From Globodera rostochiensis (taxonomy: Eukaryota > Nematoda > Chromadorea > Rhabditida > Heteroderidae): a stretch of DNA of 64,000 nt. The notes beneath the pieces were generated by a model, which ran no database searches, was not told the DNA's origin, and worked only from the letters and a program-made list of their open reading frames with translations. Within the stretch, counting starts at the first letter, position 1. Each line of letters begins with the position of its first letter. The stretch is from contig JAEVLN010000006.1 of NCBI GenBank assembly GCA_018350325.1, positions 1,325,193 to 1,389,192 on the forward strand. The letters are read 5' to 3'. The position numbers and the translations under genes are program-made. Positions 1-14,090 of the stretch are shown piece by piece.

Positions 1-1130
1 TTATTCATTTGAAATGTTGCACTTGCCCACAGCATTTTTTCATTTCACCTTTTGTTGGTCGTTCAAATATTTTTTTGATTGATTGTCAAACATAGAGTCC
101 GTGCATTAAAACCGCAAATTTAGTCGGAAATTTTGTTGTTTTACTGACCTATCCAGACTTAGAAAACCCTTATTGGGATTTTCACATCTAAAATAGAGTC
201 GTCGAATCTAATTTATCGATCTGGTAAGTCTAGAATACCTCTGACGGTTCCGGTCTTTTATTTATTATTCGACTCCTCTCAAAAACCCCGGGATTTAGAG
301 CCCAAATTGCTGTCGTATTATGTTCCTCATATCAATATGTGTTTATATGTAATATAAAAATTCCTTAATTTTCAGCCGTACGATATATTCAAACTTTGCA
401 AGCCATTTTGACTTACCAAAAATGACGCAAAATTCGATGCAGGTATGGTGGCAATTAATGATGTAAATTTGGAAATTCGACACAAATTGAGAAGGCTTAT
501 TTATTTGATTTTCCTCCATCCCGCGCGCACAGAAACGTCCTTTAGTTTGCCAGCACATGTGCCGGCTCCAGGCCATATTCCAATTTCAAATGTGTGCACC
601 CTGCAGCCTTCTCCCCGTCCTAATTTAAAATCTAATCCCCAAACGGATGCATTTTGCGTTAACTCATTCACTAATTTGTAAGCCCGCCCAGTTAAACGTT
701 AAATGCAGCGGCAACTTGTTCTCAAACAACTTTACCTCCGTTCGCGCGCACACAAACAATTCTTTAGTTTGCCAGCACATTTGCCGGCTCCAGGCCATAT
801 TCCAATTTCAAATCTTTTGTTCTCACCTTGTCTATCACTGTACTTCTTTCTATTCACAACCACCATTAATTGACGGCAAAGCGTTGGTAACACGCACAGA
901 AGAAGCGCACCCATCTTCCCATTGCCGAGTTAATTAACCGCGCACGCTAAAAATTAGGCTTTTTCTTAACCACCAGCAAAAAATGCATTGTTTTGGTGCC
1001 ATAGGGACGCATTAAGTTTTAAATTTGTAGACGCCGATATGCCCCTTTGCGTAAGCGTAGAATCCAAACCGGATTGCCTTTGAAGACAAGTCAGCGAGTG
1101 CGCACAGCTCAAATTTGCTGACCATTAGCA

Positions 1131-2876
1131 ATGGCATTAAGCGGAGCGCGGCAACGACAAAAACTACTTCACCTCCCGCGAGAACTCATTTTTGAAATGA
1201 TTTTTTTCGTTCCAAGCGCTGTTTGGGGAGCAAGGCGCGTGTTGACAAGTTGCTTTTTTGTTTATCGAACAATCATCGATAGCAAAAATATTAGCAACTG
1301 GCTGCAACGTGTGCCCGTTCGGGTAATAGCTAATTAAGCGTGAAAATCTAAGTGCCCTTTTTGGGATTTTGTTATATTTTAATAATATTTTTGTAAGCAA
1401 ATCCCTACATTCATTTTTAATTCACTGGTGGCGCATACCTTTAGGGCTTGCCATTTTTGTTGTATTTACGGGCATATTTTGGCTCGGTACCTTACCATTT
1501 TCAGTTGTTTCAGCCAATTTTTATTCAGAAATCGTTTTAAATTCTCAACTTTTTTATTTTTTTGATGAATTCGTAATCAATGCATCAAATAATATATTTC
1601 AGACAATTTTTAGAATTAAATATTTTTTGACAAAAGGATCCCTTTGAGCTAGAAAAATTGAACCTATAGCCCAAAGTTCGATCGATTTATAGGGTTTTCT
1701 TCCTCTTTTTTTCAACAAATTTGTTTACATCTCAATTTTATTTAAGGAAAATGAAGAAATGTACTTGGGCCATAATCTGGTCGGTTTTGGCAAGTGGCCG
1801 CTTCTCCCGCACACTTTCACAAATTATGAACTTGGGCCTTTCACCGTGGAGAATTTCAACCAGTACAGCGTGGCGACGACCGATGGGGCAGGAGCTTGCG
1901 CCAACAAATTTGCAGTGTTACTTTTCCTCGATTCGAGCCGATTGCCGGGGCACATCTCAATTGACCAAGGGGTGGGCTTATTTGGGAGCCAGTATTAATG
2001 GGGTTGGCATTACAAAAAAACATTTTTAGCGACTAAAATTTGCCGGGTGGAGGCGCTAATCGATTAAAATTCAAAATAATGGATTATTTTAATTGGATTC
2101 CATTTTTTTCAGCGCGACATCCTTTGCCGAATCATCGAACATGATGCCACTTTGCTTGGTTGTGGTGCAAAAAGTTGGGAAGTCTTCCGCAACGACAATG
2201 AGGTGGTATGTGCCAATTCCCTTTTCTGAAATTATAATCTCCAAAGGTCAATAAAATTTTTAGCTTATTGTTTCTTTTAATCGCGGAATAAGAAGGAAAA
2301 TAGAGATTCAGACGTCAGAGACTATCTATAAGATATTTTGGAGGGGGGGGGGGGGGTGGGAGGTTCTAAAAACAAATTGATATTTAGGGCGTATTTTTCG
2401 TTGTTGAATTTTTAAATGACCAAAAAATTTTTGAGTTATGGGTCCAAGCTTCCGGTCTCTAATAAGTACGAATAATGCTTTAAATAATTCTGAGAATCAA
2501 ACTGTCTGCCTTTTGCTTTTTTGTTAAACCATTGAATTAGTTATGAAAATTGGTCGGGATTCGAGAATCACACTTCCCACTAAATATGGCCCTGTCGCGC
2601 GGACAGATGGTTCCGGATTTGACATAAGTTGAGCGCTAAAAAGTTTTTGTGCGATTAATCATTTGTTTTTTTAGGATTATGACGTCGTTTTTATCTTCTT
2701 TGCAAGTCCAGTCGGCATAACAAAGATCGGCAATGGCTTGAGCGCAGTTTTGCGTGAGCTAAAGATGGTTTTGGACAATGTGAGTTTTCCGTTGTGGGTC
2801 CGAGTTAATTTCGTTGTTTTTCACATTAAAATTTCACAACATTTCTTGACAGATTGCGATTTCCTGTCGTCGATGA
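1131..2876 (+). CDS. F-box-like protein, tandem copy 1 (five exons)
   Basis: My spliced model has exons 1131-1322, 1747-1971, 2113-2205, 2675-2779 and 2853-2876, all joining in phase 0 with GT..AG introns, giving about 212 residues. Residues 13-60 resemble an F-box: LPRELIFEMIFFVPS followed by hydrophobic residues and a conserved FVYRTI stretch. In F-box proteins this motif binds Skp1 and recruits substrates to an SCF ubiquitin ligase. The rest (LGHNLVGFGKWPLLPH, then RDILCRIIEHD, then FFASPVGITKIGNGL) forms a small domain I do not recognise. No signal peptide or membrane helix is visible. The short last exon ends in CRR-stop, and the same ending is kept in all copies, which supports the model. 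The F-box call is from motif shape only. Confidence 0.7.
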
Positions 2877-5358
2877 GTTGGTTGTGGACGGATGGGGAGA
2901 TCAATGAGATTTGTTATTGTTTTGATCAAAAGATTATGTACGAAGGATGGCATGGGCGGGGACATTTAGCCGTTATCCAAAAAATATTGAATGTAACTTT
3001 CTTGTTAAGACTCATAAATTAGAATTCAAACTTTTTTTTTGTCAAGATCCACTATTTAGTTAATTATTTCAAAACTAAAAATCGTCGCCCTAGTTACCTA
3101 TCCGACTCGTTTTTTAAAAGGCCCATAAATCAATTAGAACTTTGGGGAATCGTTTTTGCTTAATTGTCGAAAAGCCTATGTCATTTTTGTGACACAAATA
3201 AACGAAAATTGAATTATTTTATGAAACATAAAGTGCGTGAGAGAGGGATGATCAGTTTGAGACAAAGGAAAATGGCAAAAAAGTTTATTGGAAGAGCATT
3301 TTCGCGGCTGTAGATGCCGCCGATGGAGGTGTTTTGCGATGCCAAAAAATAGAAAAATTTTACTCAGAAAATGTCAACAAACGCTTAGTGAGTGATTCAA
3401 AAAAATCAACCAAATTTTTCGAGTGATCAAGTTATATTTTTGGGCCAGAATTCGATGGGCTATCTGAATTTGTTGGTTAAAATGTGCGAGTCGTAATTCA
3501 TTTCAAAGAATTAAAACGACTTTTTAGTCAATATAAATCAATATTTTGGCTTTTTTAAGAATAAATCAATATTTCGCCATTGTTTAATATAAATCAATAT
3601 TTTAAATGCAATTTATGTGCATTTTACCGAAAATTCTTGATGAAATTCAATATTTCAGGCACTTTTTCCCGGAACTTCCTGGGAGGTAGTGCAACTCGAG
3701 AACATTTCACACAGCTTCCGTGCAAATTCCGAATTGTTGACATTTTACGGGGCTTGATCGAATGTTTTCAAATTTATTTCGAACCTCGGAAACGAAAAAG
3801 CAAATACTATTTTAAGTTTGAAGTTGAATTTTTTAATCTCAGCCCTGATATAGGATAATCGGTTAGAAGCAAGAGGCAGAACCACCCAGTTTCGCTCACA
3901 TGGCAAATTTTGGGAAGAGTGCCATAAAAGTTGGATTTTTTTAAGAAATTTTGGGCAAAAGTGCCGAAATAGGTATTTAGGTAAATGTTGATCATAGCTC
4001 ACATTAACAAAATGGCCCAAATCATGAACCAAACGTTTCCTCCCTCCCTACAGAAAATCATCCGTCAGTTAACAATTCATATTTTTTACTTTACACGAAC
4101 TCCTTTTCCTCTCTAATTCAACCGTTGCCTGTTGGACGTTACAAACAAATTCCCTTTAATGTAATGGAGGTAGGTAGGGATAACGAATAAAGCGAAATTG
4201 ACTTAAATTGACACAAACGGCAAAATCATAACGATTGACTTTTGCCCCCCCCCCCTCCCTACCCATTATTTATTCATTTGAAATGTTGCACTTGCCCACA
4301 GCATTTTTCCATTTAACCTTTTGTTTGGTCTTCGAATATTTTTTTGATTGATTGTTAAACATAGAGTCCGTGCATTAAAACCACAATTTTTAGTTGGAAA
4401 TTTTGTTGTTTTACTGACCTATCCAGACTTAGAAAACCCTTATTGGGATTTTCACGTCTAAAATAGGGTCCTCGAATCTAATTTATCGATCTGGTAAGTC
4501 TAGAATACCTCTGACGGTTCCAGTCTTTTATTTATCATTCGACTCCTCTCCGATAGCGACAGAGCATAATTTTTAAAAATCGAGAAAAAAAGTTTCTGGG
4601 ATTTTCGATGGTGTGCGTACCACCTATCCAAATCATTAATTTTAAAAATTTATTGTCAAAATCAGAAATTTTTACCACTTGCACAAAAACCCCGGGGTTT
4701 AGTGCCAAATTGCTTCGTATTATGTTGCTCATATCAATATGTGTTTATATGTAATATAAAATTCCTTAATTTTCAGCCAGCCGTAAGATATATTCAAGCT
4801 TTGCAAGCCATTTGACTTACCAGAAATGACGCAAAATTCGATGCAGGTATGGTGGAAATTAATGATGTAAATTTGGAAATTCGACACAAATTGAGAAGGC
4901 TTATTTATTTATTTGATTTTCCTCCATCCCGCGCGCACAGAAACGTCCTTTAGTTTGCCAGCACATGTGCCGGCTCCAGGCCATATTCCAATTTTAAAAT
5001 GTGTGCACCTTGCAGCCTTCTCCCCGTCCTAATTTAGAATCTAATCCCCAAACGGATGCATTTTGCGTTAACTCATTCACTAATTTGTAAGCCCGCCCAG
5101 TTAAACGTTAAATGCAGCGGCAACTTGTTCTCAAACAACTTTACCTCCGTTCGCGCGCACACAAACAATTCTTTAGTTTGCCAGCACATTTGCCGGCTCC
5201 AGGCCATATTCCAATTTCAAATCTTTTGTTCTCACCTTGTCTATCACTGTACTTCTTTCTACCGATATGCCCCTTTGCGTAAGCGTAGAATCCAAACCGG
5301 ATTGCCTTTGAAGACAAGTCAGCGAGTGCGCACAGCTCAAATTTGCTGACCCTTAGCA

Positions 5359-7105
5359 ATGGCATTAAGTGGAGCGCGGCAACGACAAAAACTACTTCAC
5401 CTCCCGCGAGAACTCATTTTTGAAATGATTTTTTTCGTTCCAAGCGCTGTTTGGGGAGCAAGGCGCGTGTTGACAAGTTGCTTTTTTGTTTATCGAACAA
5501 TCATCGATAGCAAAAATATTAGCAACTGGCTGCAACGTGTGCCCGTTCGGGTAATAGCTAATTAAGCGTGAAAATCTAAGTGCCCTTTTTGGGATTTTGT
5601 TATATTTTAATAATATTTTTGTAAGCAAATCCTTACATTCATTTTTAATTCACTGGTGGCGCATACCTTTAGGGCTTGCCATTTTTGTTGTATTTACGGG
5701 CATATTTTGGCTCGGTACCTTACCATTTTCAGTTGTTTCAGCCAATTTTTATTCAGAAATCGTTTTAAATTCTCAACTTTTTTATTTTTTTGATGAATTC
5801 GTAATCAATGCATCAAATAATATATTTCAGACAATTTTTAGAATTAAATATTTTTTGACAAAAGGATCCCTTTGAGCTAGAAAAATTGAACCTATAGCCC
5901 AAAGTTCGATCGATTTATAGGGTTTTCTTCCTCTTTTTTTCAACAAATTTGTTTACCTCTCAATTTTATTTAAGGAAAAGGAAGAAATGTACTTGGGCCA
6001 TAATCTGGTCGGTTTTGGCAAGTGGCCGCTTCTCCCGCACACTTTCACAAATTATGAACTTGGGCCTTTCACCGTGGAGAATTTCAACCAGTACAGCGTG
6101 GCGACGACCGATGGGGCAGGAGCTTGCGCCAACAAATTTGCAGTGTTACTTTTCCTCGATTCGAGCCGATTGCCGGGGCACATCTCAATTGACCAAGGGG
6201 TGGGCTTATTTGGGAGCCAGTATTAATGGGGTTGGCATTACAAAAAAACATTTTTAGCGACTAAAATTTGCCGGGTGGAGGCGCTAATCGATTAAAATTC
6301 AAAATAATGGATTATTTTAATTGGATTCCATTTTTTTCAGCGCGACATCCTTTGCCGAATCATCGAACATGATGCCACTTTGCTTGGTTGTGGTGCAAAA
6401 AGTTGGGAAGTCTTCCGCAACGACAATGAGGTGGTATGTGCCAATTCCCTTTTCTGAAATTATAATCTCCAAAGGTCAATAAAATTTTTAGCTTATTGTT
6501 TCTTTTAATCGCGGAATAAGAAGGAAAATAGAGATTCAGACGTCAGAGACTATCTATAAGATATTTTGGAGGGGGGGGGGGGGGGTGGGAGGTTCTAAAA
6601 ACAAATTGATATTTAGGGCGTATTTTTCGTTGTTGAATTTTTAAATGACCAAAAAATTTTTGAGTTATGGGTCCAAGCTTCCGGTCTCTAATAAGTACGA
6701 ATAATGCTTTAAATAATTCTGAGAATCAAACTGTCTGCCTTTTGCTTTTTTGTTAAACCATTGAATTAGTTATGAAAATTGGTCGGGATTCGAGAATCAC
6801 ACTTCCCACTAAATATGGCCCTGTCGCGCGGACAGATGGTTCCGGATTTGACATAAGTTGAGCGCTAAAAAGTTTTTGTGCGATTAATCATTTGTTTTTT
6901 TAGGATTATGACGTCGTTTTTATCTTCTTTGCAAGTCCAGTCGGCATAACAAAGATCGGCAATGGCTTGAGCGCAGTTTTGCGTGAGCTAAAGATGGTTT
7001 TGGACAATGTGAGTTTTCCGTTGTGGGTCCGAGTTAATTTCGTTGTTTTTCACATTAAAATTTCACAACATTTCTTGACAGATTGCGATTTCCTGTCGTC
7101 GATGA
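5359..7105 (+). CDS. F-box-like protein, tandem copy 2 (five exons)
   Basis: Exons are 5359-5550, 5975-6199, 6341-6433, 6904-7008 and 7082-7105. The protein matches copy 1 except for one change at the start of exon 2 (ENEEM becomes EKEEM). Introns are also nearly identical, so the duplication is very recent or has been homogenised by gene conversion. The upstream region lacks about 190 bp present in the other three copies, which could change its promoter. The function inferred is the same as copy 1: an F-box-like N terminus plus an unrecognised C-terminal domain. Confidence 0.7.
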
Positions 7106-9768
7106 GTTGGTTGTGGACGGATGGGGAGATCAATGAGATTTGTTATTGTTTTGATCAAAAGATTATGTACGAAGGATGGCATGGGCGGGGACATTTAGCC
7201 GTTATCCAAAAAATATTGAATGTAACTTTCTTGTTAAGACTCATAAATTAGAATTCAAACTTTTTTTTTGTCAAGATCCACTATTTAGTTAATTATTTCA
7301 AAACTAAAAATCGTCGCCCTAGTTACCTATCCGACTCGTTTTTTAAAAGGCCCATAAATCAATTAGAACTTTGGGGAATCGTTTTTGCTTAATTGTCGAA
7401 AAGCCTATGTCATTTTTGTGACACAAATAAACGAAAATTGAATTATTTTATGAAACATAAAGTGCGTGAGAGAGGGATGATCAGTTTGAGACAAAGGAAA
7501 ATGGCAAAAAAGTTTATTGGAAGAGCATTTTCGCGGCTGTAGATGCCGCCGATGGAGGTGTTTTGCGATGCCAAAAAATAGAAAAATTTTACTCAGAAAA
7601 TGTCAACAAACGCTTAGTGAGTGATTCAAAAAAATCAACCAAATTTTTCGAGTGATCAAGTTATATTTTTGGGCCAGAATTCGATGGGCTATCTGAATTT
7701 GTTGGTTAAAATGTGCGAGTCGTAATTCATTTCAAAGAATTAAAACGACTTTTTAGTCAATATAAATCAATATTTTGGCTTTTTTAAGAATAAATCAATA
7801 TTTCGCCATTGTTTAATATAAATCAATATTTTAAATGCAATTTATGTGCATTTTACCGAAAATTCTTGATGAAATTCAATATTTCAGGCACTTTTTCCCG
7901 GAACTTCCTGGGAGGTAGTGCAACTCGAGAACATTTCACACAGCTTCCGTGCAAATTCCGAATTGTTGACATTTTACGGGGCTTGATCGAATGTTTTCAA
8001 ATTTATTTCGAACCTCGGAAACGAAAAAGCAAATACTATTTTAAGTTTGAAGTTGAATTTTTTAATCTCAGCCCTGATATAGGATAATCGGTTAGAAGCA
8101 AGAGGCAGAACCACCCAGTTTCGCTCACATGGCAAATTTTGGGAAGAGTGCCATAAAAGTTGGATTTTTTTAAGAAATTTTGGGCAAAAGTGCCGAAATA
8201 GGTATTTAGGTAAATGTTGATCATAGCTCACATTAACAAAATGGCCCAAATCATGAACCAAACGTTTCCTCCCTCCCTACAGAAAATCATCCGTCAGTTA
8301 ACAATTCATATTTTTTACTTTACACGAACTCCTTTTCCTCTCTAATTCAACCGTTGCCTGTTGGACGTTACAAACAAATTCCCTTTAATGTAATGGAGGT
8401 AGGTAGGGATAACGAATAAAGCGAAATTGACTTAAATTGACACAAACGGCAAAATCATAACGATTGACTTTTGCCCCCCCCCCTCCCTACCCATTATTTA
8501 TTCATTTGAAATGTTGCACTTGCCCACAGCATTTTTCCATTTAACCTTTTGTTTGGTCTTCGAATATTTTTTTGATTGATTGTTAAACATAGAGTCCGTG
8601 CATTAAAACCACAATTTTTAGTTGGAAATTTTGTTGTTTTACTGACCTATCCAGACTTAGAAAACCCTTATTGGGATTTTCACGTCTAAAATAGGGTCCT
8701 CGAATCTAATTTATCGATCTGGTAAGTCTAGAATACCTCTGACGGTTCCAGTCTTTTATTTATCATTCGACTCCTCTCCGATAGCGACAGAGCATAATTT
8801 TTAAAAATCGAGAAAAAAAGTTTCTGGGATTTTCGATGGTGTGCGTACCACCTATCCAAATCATTAATTTTAAAAATTTATTGTCAAAATCAGAAATTTT
8901 TACCACTTGCACAAAAACCCCGGGGTTTAGTGCCAAATTGCTTCGTATTATGTTGCTCATATCAATATGTGTTTATATGTAATATAAAATTCCTTAATTT
9001 TCAGCCAGCCGTAAGATATATTCAAGCTTTGCAAGCCATTTGACTTACCAGAAATGACGCAAAATTCGATGCAGGTATGGTGGAAATTAATGATGTAAAT
9101 TTGGAAATTCGACACAAATTGAGAAGGCTTATTTATTTATTTGATTTTCCTCCATCCCGCGCGCACAGAAACGTCCTTTAGTTTGCCAGCACATGTGCCG
9201 GCTCCAGGCCATATTCCAATTTTAAAATGTGTGCACCTTGCAGCCTTCTCCCCGTCCTAATTTAGAATCTAATCCCCAAACGGATGCATTTTGCGTTAAC
9301 TCATTCACTAATTTGTAAGCCCGCCCAGTTAAACGTTAAATGCAGCGGCAACTTGTTCTCAAACAACTTTACCTCCGTTCGCGCGCACACAAACAATTCT
9401 TTAGTTTGCCAGCACATTTGCCGGCTCCAGGCCATATTCCAATTTCAAATCTTTTGTTCTCACCTTGTCTATCACTGTACTTCTTTCTATTCACAACCAC
9501 CATTAATTGACGGCAAAGCGTTGGTAACACGCACAGAAGAAGCGCACCCATCTTCCCATTGCCGAGTTAATTAACCGCGCACGCTAAAAATTAGGCTTTT
9601 TCTTAACCAGCAGCAAAAAATGCATTGTTTTGGTGCCATAGGGACGCATTTAAGTTTTAAATTTGTAGACGCCGATATGCCCCTTTGCGTAAGCGTAGAA
9701 TCCAAACCGGATTGCTTTTGAAGACAAGTCAGCGAGTGCGCACAGCTCAAATTTGCTGACCCTTAGCA

Positions 9769-11563
9769 ATGGCATTAAGCGGAGCGCGGCAACGACAAAA
9801 ACTACTTCACCTCCCGCGAGAACTCATTTTTGAAATGATTTTTTTCGTTCCAAGCGCTGTTTGGGGAGCAAGGCGCGTGTTGACAAGTTGCTTTTTTGTT
9901 TATCGAACAATCATCGATAGCAAAAATATTAGCAACTGGCTGCAACGTGTGCCCGTTCGGGTAATGGCTAATTAAGCGGGCAAATCTAAGTGCCCTTTTT
10001 TGGGATTTTGTTATATTTTAATAATATTTTTGTAAGCAAATCCTTACATTCATTTTTAATTCACTGGTGGCGCATACCTTTAGGGCTTGCCATTTTTGTT
10101 GTATTTACGGGCATATTTTGGCTCGATACCTTACCAGTTGTTTCAGCCAATTTTTATTCAGAAATCGTTTTAAATTCTCAACTTTTTTATTTTTTTGATG
10201 AATTCGTAATCAATGCATTAAATAATATATTTCAGACAATTTTTAGAATAAAATATTTTTTGACAAAAGAATCCCTTTGCGCTAGAAAATTTGAATCCGG
10301 TACAACCAAAGTTCGATCAATTTTTAGGGTTTTCTTCCTCTTTTCAATAAATTTATCAATTTTATTTAAGGAAAAGGAGGAATTGTACTTGGGCCATAAT
10401 CTGGTCGGTTTTGGCAAGTGGCCGCTTCTCCCGCACACTTTCACAAATTATGAAATTGGGCCTTTCACCGTGGAGAATTTCAACCAGTACAGCGTGGCGA
10501 CGACCGATGGGGCAGGAGCTTGCGCCAACAAATTTGCAGTGTTACTTTTCCTCGATTCGAGCCGATTGCCGGGGCACATCTCAATTGACCAAGGGGTGGG
10601 ATTATTTGAGGACCAGTATTAATGGGGTTGGCATTGCAAAAAAACATTTTTGGCGACTAAAATTTGTCGGAATGAGGTGCTAATCGATTAAAATTCAAAA
10701 TAATGGATTATTTTAATTGGATTCCTTTTTTTTCAGCGCGACATCCTTTGCCATGTCATCAAACATGCCACCTTGCTGGGGTGTGGCGCAAAAAGTTGGG
10801 AAGTCATCCGCAACGACAATGAGGTGGTATGTGCCAATTCCCTTTTCTGAAATTATAATCTCCAAAGTTCAATAAACTTTTTTAGCTTATTGTTTCTTTT
10901 AATCGCGGAATAAGAAGGAAAATAGTAATTCAGACGTCAGAGTGAATCTTAAAGAAATTTCGGAGAGGGGGGGGGTGTGGGAGGTTCTAAAAAAATTGAT
11001 TTTTAGGGCTTTTCGTTATTGTTGCATTTTTCATAAGGATATGAAAAGGCTATAACTATTAAGTACTTATCCTTTGGGCCGCAAATTCAAATTTTAAAAA
11101 TGTTAACAAATAGAATGTGTATAAAGCTTTTTTCGTTTCTCATACAGAAAGGATAAGTACGAATAATGCTTTAAATAATTCTGAGAATCAAACTGTCTGC
11201 CTTTTTCTTTTTTGTTAAATCATTGAATTAGTTATGAAAATTGGTCGGGATTCGAGAATCACACTTCCCACTAAATATGTCCATGTCGGGCGGACAGATG
11301 GTTCCAGATTTGACAATTCGAGCGCTAAAAATTTTTTGGGCGATTAATCTTTTGTTTTTTAGGATTATGACGCCGTTTTCTTCTTCTTTGCAAGTCCAGT
11401 CGGCATAACAAAGATCGGCAATGGCTTGAGCGCCGTTTTGCGTGAGCTAAAGATGGTTTTGGACAATGTGAGTTTTCCGTTGTGGGTCCGAGTCAATTTC
11501 GTTGTTTTTTACATTAAAATTTCACAACTTTTCTGACAGATTGCAATGTACTGTCGTCGATGA
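9769..11563 (+). CDS. F-box-like protein, tandem copy 3 (five exons, subtype B)
   Basis: Exons are 9769-9960, 10371-10595, 10737-10826, 11363-11467 and 11540-11563. Exon 1 is conserved with copies 1 and 2. Exon 2 reads EKEELYLGH and NYEIGPF, and exon 3 is one codon shorter with several changes (LCHVIKHATLLGCG). The gene ends in IAMYCRR-stop. All splice sites are intact, so the gene looks functional. Exons 3-5 and their introns have diverged much more than exon 1, a pattern expected if conversion is patchy along the unit. Confidence 0.68.
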
Positions 11564-12242
11564 GCTGGTTGTGGACGGATGGGAATGGAATTTGTTGTTA
11601 TTTTGATCAAAAGATTATGTACGAAGGTGACGTGGGCGGGCACAATTTAGCCGTTATCCAAATGGCATGGGCGGGCACTTTTAGCCGTTTTCCAAAAAAT
11701 TCAAAAACTATTGAATGTAACTTTCTTGTTAAGGCTCATAAATTAGAATTCAAACTTTTTTTTTTGTCAAGATCCACTATTTAGTTAACTATTTCAAAAC
11801 TAAAAATCGTCGTCCTAGTTACTTATTCAACTCGTTTTTTAAAAGGCCCATAATCGATTAGAACTTTGGGGAATCGTTTTTGCTTAATTGTCGAAAAGCC
11901 CAAGCCATTTTTGAGACACAAATAAACGAAAATTGTAATCATTTTATGAAACGTAAAGTGCGTAGAGAGGGATGATCAGTTTGAAACAAAGGAAAATGCC
12001 AAAAAAGTTTTGGAAGAGCATTTTCGCGGCTGTAGATGCCGCCGATGGAGGTGTTTTGCGATGCCAAAAAATTAAAAAATTTTACTCAGAAAATGTCAAC
12101 AACCGCTTTGAGTGATTCAAAAAAATCAACGCGCTATTTTGTTATTATTTTTTCAAATTTGTATTTGCGGCCCCAAAAAGAATAAGTACTAGAATCCTTA
12201 CCCAAAACTCAAAACCAAAAAATTTACCAAAACCCAAAAAAT

Positions 12243-14090
12243 GACCAAAAAATTTTTGAGTTATGGGTCCAAGCTTCCGGTCTCTAATAAGTACGAATAA
12301 TGCTTTAAATAATTCTGAGAATCAAACTGTCTGCCTTTTGCTTTTTTGTTAAACCATTGAATTAGTTATGAAAATTGGTCGGGATTCGAGAATCACACTT
12401 CCCACTAAATATTGCCCTGTCGCGCGGACAGATGGTTCCGGATTTGACATAAGTTGAGCGCTAAAAAGTTTTTGTGCGATTAATCATTTGTTTTTTTAGG
12501 ATTATGACGTCGTTTTTATCTTCTTTGCAAGTCCAGTCGGCATAACAAAGATCGGCAATGGCTTGAGCGCAGTTTTGCGTGAGCTAAAGATGGTTTTGGA
12601 CAATGTGAGTTTTCCGTTGTGGGTCCGAGTTAATTTCGTTGTTTTTCACATTAAAATTTCACAACATTTCTTGACAGATTGCGATTTCCTGTCGTCGATG
12701 AGTTGGTTGTGGACGGATGGGGAGATCAATGAGATTTGTTATTGTTTTGATCAAAAGATTATGTACGAAGGATGGCATGGGCGGGGACATTTAGCCGTTA
12801 TCCAAAAAATATTGAATGTAACTTTCTTGTTAAGACTCATAAATTAGAATTCAAACTTTTTTTTTGTCAAGATCCACTATTTAGTTAATTATTTCAAAAC
12901 TAAAAATCGTCGCCCTAGTTACCTATCCGACTCGTTTTTTAAAAGGCCCATAAATCAATTAGAACTTTGGGGAATCGTTTTTGCTTAATTGTCGAAAAGC
13001 CTATGTCATTTTTGTGACACAAATAAACGAAAATTGAATTATTTTATGAAACATAAAGTGCGTGAGAGAGGGATGATCAGTTTGAGACAAAGGAAAATGG
13101 CAAAAAAGTTTATTGGAAGAGCATTTTCGCGGCTGTAGATGCCGCCGATGGAGGTGTTTTGCGATGCCAACAAATTGAAAAATTTTACTCAGAAAATGTC
13201 AACAAACGCTTAGTGAGTGATTCAAAAAAATCAACCAAATTTTTCGAGTGATCAAGTTATATTTTTGGGCCAGAATTCGATGGGCTATCTGAATTTGTTG
13301 GTTAAAATGTGCGAGTCGTAATTCATTTCAAAGAATTAAAACGACTTTTTAGTCAATATAAATCAATATTTTGGCTTTTTTAAGAATAAATCAATATTTC
13401 GCCATTGTTTAATATAAATCAATATTTTAAATGCAATTTCTGTGCATTTTACCGAAAATTCTTGATGAAATTCAATATTTCAGGCACTTTTTCCCGGAAC
13501 TTCCTGGGAGGTAGTGCAACTCGAGAACATTTCACACAGCTTCCGTGCAAATTCCGAATTGTTGACATTTTACGGGGCTTGATCGAATGTTTTCAAATTT
13601 ATTTCGAACCTCGGAAACGAAAAAGCAAATACTATTTTAAGTTTGAAGTTGAATTATTAATCTCAGCCCTGATATAGGATAATCGGCATAAGCAAGAGGC
13701 AGAACCACCCAGTTTCGCTCACATGGCAAATTTTGGGAAGAGTGCCATAAAAGTTGGATTTTTTTAAGAAATTTTGGGCAAAAGTGCCGAAATAGGGATT
13801 TAGGTAAATGTTGATCATAGCTCACATTAACAAAATGGCCCAAATCATGAACCAAACGTTTCCTCCCTCCCTACAGAAAATCATCCGTCAGTTAACAATT
13901 CATATTTTTTCCTTTACACGAACTCCTTTTTCCTCTCTAATTCAACCGTTGCCTGGTAGCTGGGCGTTACAAACAAATTCCCTCTAATGTAATGGATGTA
14001 GGTAGATAACGAATAAAGCGAAATTGACTTAAATTGACACAAACGGCAAAATCATAACGATTGACCTTTGTCCCCCCCCCTCCCTACCCA
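12243..14090 (+). pseudogene. Partial extra copy of the F-box-like unit: exons 4-5 and spacer
   Basis: Inside unit 3, downstream of the complete copy-3 gene, the sequence jumps at about 12.24 kb into a near-identical copy of the unit 1/2 type. It begins in intron 3 and carries exon 4 (12500-12604), exon 5 (12678-12701) and the full 3' spacer. Exons 1-3 are missing, so it cannot encode the protein alone, though its exons keep splice sites and could act as an alternative 3' end for copy 3. The junction is preceded by AT-rich sequence with repeated AAAACCCAAAA-like text. It looks like unequal crossing-over between unit types. Confidence 0.82.

Noticed and set aside
47..940. Small open frames upstream of each F-box-like gene, repeated in every unit
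   Set aside because: They overlap each other on both strands, contain the internally repeated 60-bp block, and lack splice or start context; likely promoter and spacer sequence.
3659..3754. A possible sixth exon of the F-box-like genes (open after TTTCAG, ending TGA)
   Set aside because: The gene already ends at a conserved stop in exon 5 (CRR-stop) and there is no donor in exon 5 that joins this segment in phase; kept only as a possibility.
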